This document shows positions 61,194 through 64,000 of a stretch of 64,000 bases of DNA, one piece after another (the first letter of the stretch is position 1; the number at the start of each line of letters is the position of its first letter). A program made the translations under genes and the position numbers. The stretch is from NCBI GenBank assembly GCA_018340805.1, contig JACMZG010001913.1, positions 35,206,423 to 35,270,422 of the forward strand, written 5' to 3'. Under the pieces are notes generated by a model. It was not told the DNA's origin and did no database searches. It was given only the letters and a program-made list of their open reading frames with translations. This stretch comes from Microvelia longipes (lineage: Eukaryota > Arthropoda > Insecta > Hemiptera > Veliidae).

Positions 61194-61714
61194 CATGGGC
61201 GTCCGCAGTGGGGGTCAAACGGGTCACTTAACCCTCCTGGAAAATCAGAAAAGTTTGATTGACCCGCACTGCAAATTATTAAAAATTTAATTATTTTTCT
61301 TTTTTTTTACGCTTGAACCCGTAGAGTCATTTTAGTGTTTCTACTCATCTAAATGCAACTCTACTGAGAACCCCTAGAGTTTACGCACACACTGCTCCAG
61401 GGAAGATCTCAGTACTTCTACCCTCCCCTTTACGGCACGGCTCATAGTTCATAGTTCATAGTTAGGTTCATAGTTGTCTAGTATATTTTCTCCTGTCCCA
61501 CTAGCTAATCTGATCACATTATCCTCACAATAAATGAAATATTACATAATTTTTAATGAATTAAAATTTAGTTTAGCAAATCCCCACTCCTGTCCTGCGT
61601 GATTAACTAAACTCCTATCTCTGACTTTTATCAAAGGGTGATAAAAACTAAACCCGCAGCACATTAATGATGACTGAATTTGCAGCATTGGAAAAAATAC
61701 TGCGGACGCCCATG
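61194..61714. mobile_element. hAT-like MITE with 8-bp target duplication
   Basis: 521 bases starting CATGGGCGTCCGCAGT and ending in the near-complement ACTGCGGACGCCCATG. The flanks are GGCATAAT (61186-61193) and GGCATACT (61715-61722), an 8-base duplication with one mismatch. A related host repeat at 31280-31340 carries the uninterrupted site GGCATATT followed by GCCACGATATAAGC, as does the right flank here. No transposase frame. Confidence 0.8.
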
Positions 61715-61722
61715 GGCATACT

Positions 61723-62015
61723 GCCACGATATAAGCGAATTTCCAAATAAATTACTAAAAAGCGTGCATAATGCTATACATGTTCATTGATAAAATGAAA
61801 ACTAATGCTAGTAATGGAATTTAACTTCCAATAAGTGTTTGTCATATTTAGTAGTAATCTTGAATAAACTTTCAGCCTGATCAGACCATTTTTTGAGGTT
61901 TGTTGAGGTTGATTTTTATAATAAGTTTCATTTGGTTTCCGAAGAAGCATTCAAATGTAATCGTGAGCCATGGAATCTTCTCGGGACTAACATCTCCTAC
62001 ATGCTCACCACACAC

Positions 62016-62081
<66 letters not shown>

Positions 62082-64000
62082 CCAACTCCTCTTGTCCAAG
62101 ACCCTAACTTTATAAGCTAAACTACCTTTTGGAATTAAAATCTAACGAGGTACCCTATTCCTAATATTTTTTAATAAAAAACGATGAGTTGATAGACGAG
62201 ACATTGAGCGTAATACGTGTAATTAGTTTTTTTTATTAACTTAATTTGACTATTTCTTGATAAACGCACTGATAAGGATGTTGATAAGGAAACTTTGCCA
62301 AGGTGAAAAGTTCATGCTCGAATTAATACAACTCTATTTGATTCTTTTACAGCGCGTAACATTCAGTTAAGCTCGGATTAGTTTTGGTATTTTAAACCGT
62401 AATTCATTAAAAGTTCAGTTTACCTTGCACTTTTTTTGTTTAGTGCTTTTTCAAATCACAAATATTAAAACAAAATCATTCAAATATTTCAAAACCAAAA
62501 ATTAAAAAAAAAATTGTGTTTATTTTTAAAAAAATTGTAAAAACATATTTGAAACTATTTTGGACAACTGAATAATATATTGCGTATTTACTTGGGTAAT
62601 TATAATTTTTTAGAGCGCTTTAACTATTTTTGTTAAGTTTTGATGACACTGATAAGATTAGTTGTTGGAAAGTTGGCCAAAATTGCGAACTTCTAAAAAT
62701 ATATTTTTATTTTTCTTAATTCTTCTTTAAAAAAGTCATTGAGATATTATTAGTAGAGAGTTTTTATTAGTTCAACGTTTTTTTATTCTTATTCTTAAAA
62801 CAAATTTATTTCTTAATAATCTTGGTGTTCGCCAATTTGAATGGTGTAGTTTAATTATCTTGATCAGTTTATTTTATCATAATGTAATTGTTCTGAAATG
62901 TTATGCATTATTTCTATTCTCTTGGTTTTACTGCCTAAATAGTATTTAAGAAGTAGATCGTGGAGTTTAAATTTTTTTTTGAAAAACAAGACTAATTATT
63001 ACATTTTATAAAAAGTACATTACAATGTTATAAACTAAACAAGATACTACTTCGCCGTATTTATCGGGTTGGTCTGTTAAAAAATCTTTAAACTTAGACC
63101 ATATGAAAAAATAATTTAAACAAGAATTGGTTTAATTCTGAAACTTCGAAAAAATAACCTGACTATACCTTCGACTTTCAATATAATCAAATAAACAGAA
63201 CAAAATTGAAGTGACATATGTTAAAGAACGTATTTTAAAAATTTTGTATTTTAAACATGTATTTTAAAGAACGTTTAAAATAGAAATTAAAAGACAGATA
63301 ATGTGCGGTATGCCAAAAACAATTGATTTATTATAACCTTAACTCACTCTTGAAGGAGGTTTCAATGAGGTTGTACAGAGCCCCTGAGAGCCCTAAAAAG
63401 ATGCTTCAGGCCTCTCAATGTTTTGAGGTAGGCTATGCCTCTTATCTCTTTAAAAAAAGCAATGTGTTTGCCATACACCTAAAGCTGGGGCCTAAATTTA
63501 ATATATATTTATTTGTATTTATTATATTTATTTGAATTTATTATATACTTTTGGTACTTGTGTGTGTGCGTGAGCCTGTCGTAGCTTCCTCTTTATCGAA
63601 TATTATAATATCTAATTTTTTTGAAAAAAAAAATGTTAAAAATCAAAAAGTAAGTTTTGTAAAAGTAATAAAGTAGGTAAATAAGTGATGTGGAACTTTA
63701 GTTCCACTTTACAATAATAAATAAGGATAATGTATATAAATAAACCATTTATTGTGGATCATTACAATAAGTTACAATTCTTACTAGTTACAAAATTACA
63801 AGTTAAAACCACAAAGCGGGGTTACCCGTGGTCACCTTACAAAAGGTTTAGAAGTTGCTACTTCCATTTATTAGTAATTCTTATTTTAGGTTAACATTTT
63901 ATTAATATAAAATAGCATCATGCAAAAGTTATCTTAATTATTTAAATTAGTAATTTATAATAAATAACATGCAATATTAATTTTTAAACATACCATACTC
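61723..64000. other. AT-rich intergenic DNA with repeats
   Basis: Contains the right half of the host repeat (61723-61900), a (TA)n tract at 62021-62081, and a family C copy at about 63115-63450. Open frames here are short and repeat-derived. Nothing gene-like was recognised up to the window edge. Confidence 0.5.
63115..63450 (+). mobile_element. MITE-like element (family C), copy 4
   Basis: CTGAAACTTCGAAAAAATAACC, GATTTATTATAACCTTAACT, CTTGAAGGAGGTTTCAATG and AGGCTATGCCTCTTATCTC align with 54010-54300 in the same order. Confidence 0.6.

Overview
This is nuclear DNA from an arthropod, most likely an insect. It is strongly AT-rich, with many small exons separated by AT-rich introns. Those introns and the intergenic DNA are full of SINE-like, fold-back and MITE-like repeats. 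A pacifastin-type inhibitor gene supports arthropod origin, and Hemiptera is my guess for the order, without proof.

Layout. (1) 790-24709, + strand: the 3' two thirds of par-3/bazooka. Sixteen exons join in frame, from the middle of PDZ3 through the aPKC-binding motif to the C-terminus; the N-terminal domain, PDZ1 and PDZ2 lie upstream of the window. (2) 24710-33382: intergenic DNA with the par-3 3' region, a 23-bp minisatellite, fold-back elements and (TA)n. (3) 33383-52621, - strand: a complete eIF3a gene of 18 exons, which I spliced by hand into an uninterrupted 1120-residue frame. Par-3 and eIF3a converge. (4) 52622-57616: repeats, including a hAT-like MITE inserted in a 69-bp tandem array. 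(5) 57617-59562, - strand: a two-exon secreted pacifastin-domain protein of 140 residues. (6) 59563-64000: no gene recognised; contains a second hAT-like MITE and further repeats.

The genes are housekeeping or common arthropod genes (cell polarity, translation initiation, protease inhibition) with no evident functional link. The unusual content is in the repeats. At least five fold-back elements, plus one solo arm, carry hammerhead-ribozyme-like motifs: a CUGAUGA or CUGAAGA box, a hairpin, GAA, a very short self-complementary stem III, and a 3-4 bp stem I. Stem I changes sequence between families but stays paired. This matches the small, dimer-cleaving hammerhead variants known from Penelope-like retroelements. 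Here they sit as inverted pairs in introns of all three genes or next to them.

Other repeats include several tRNA-derived SINEs sharing one 3' tail, a 5S-rRNA-derived fragment, seven decayed C-terminal pieces of non-LTR retrotransposon reverse transcriptases, and nested MITEs with readable target-site duplications.
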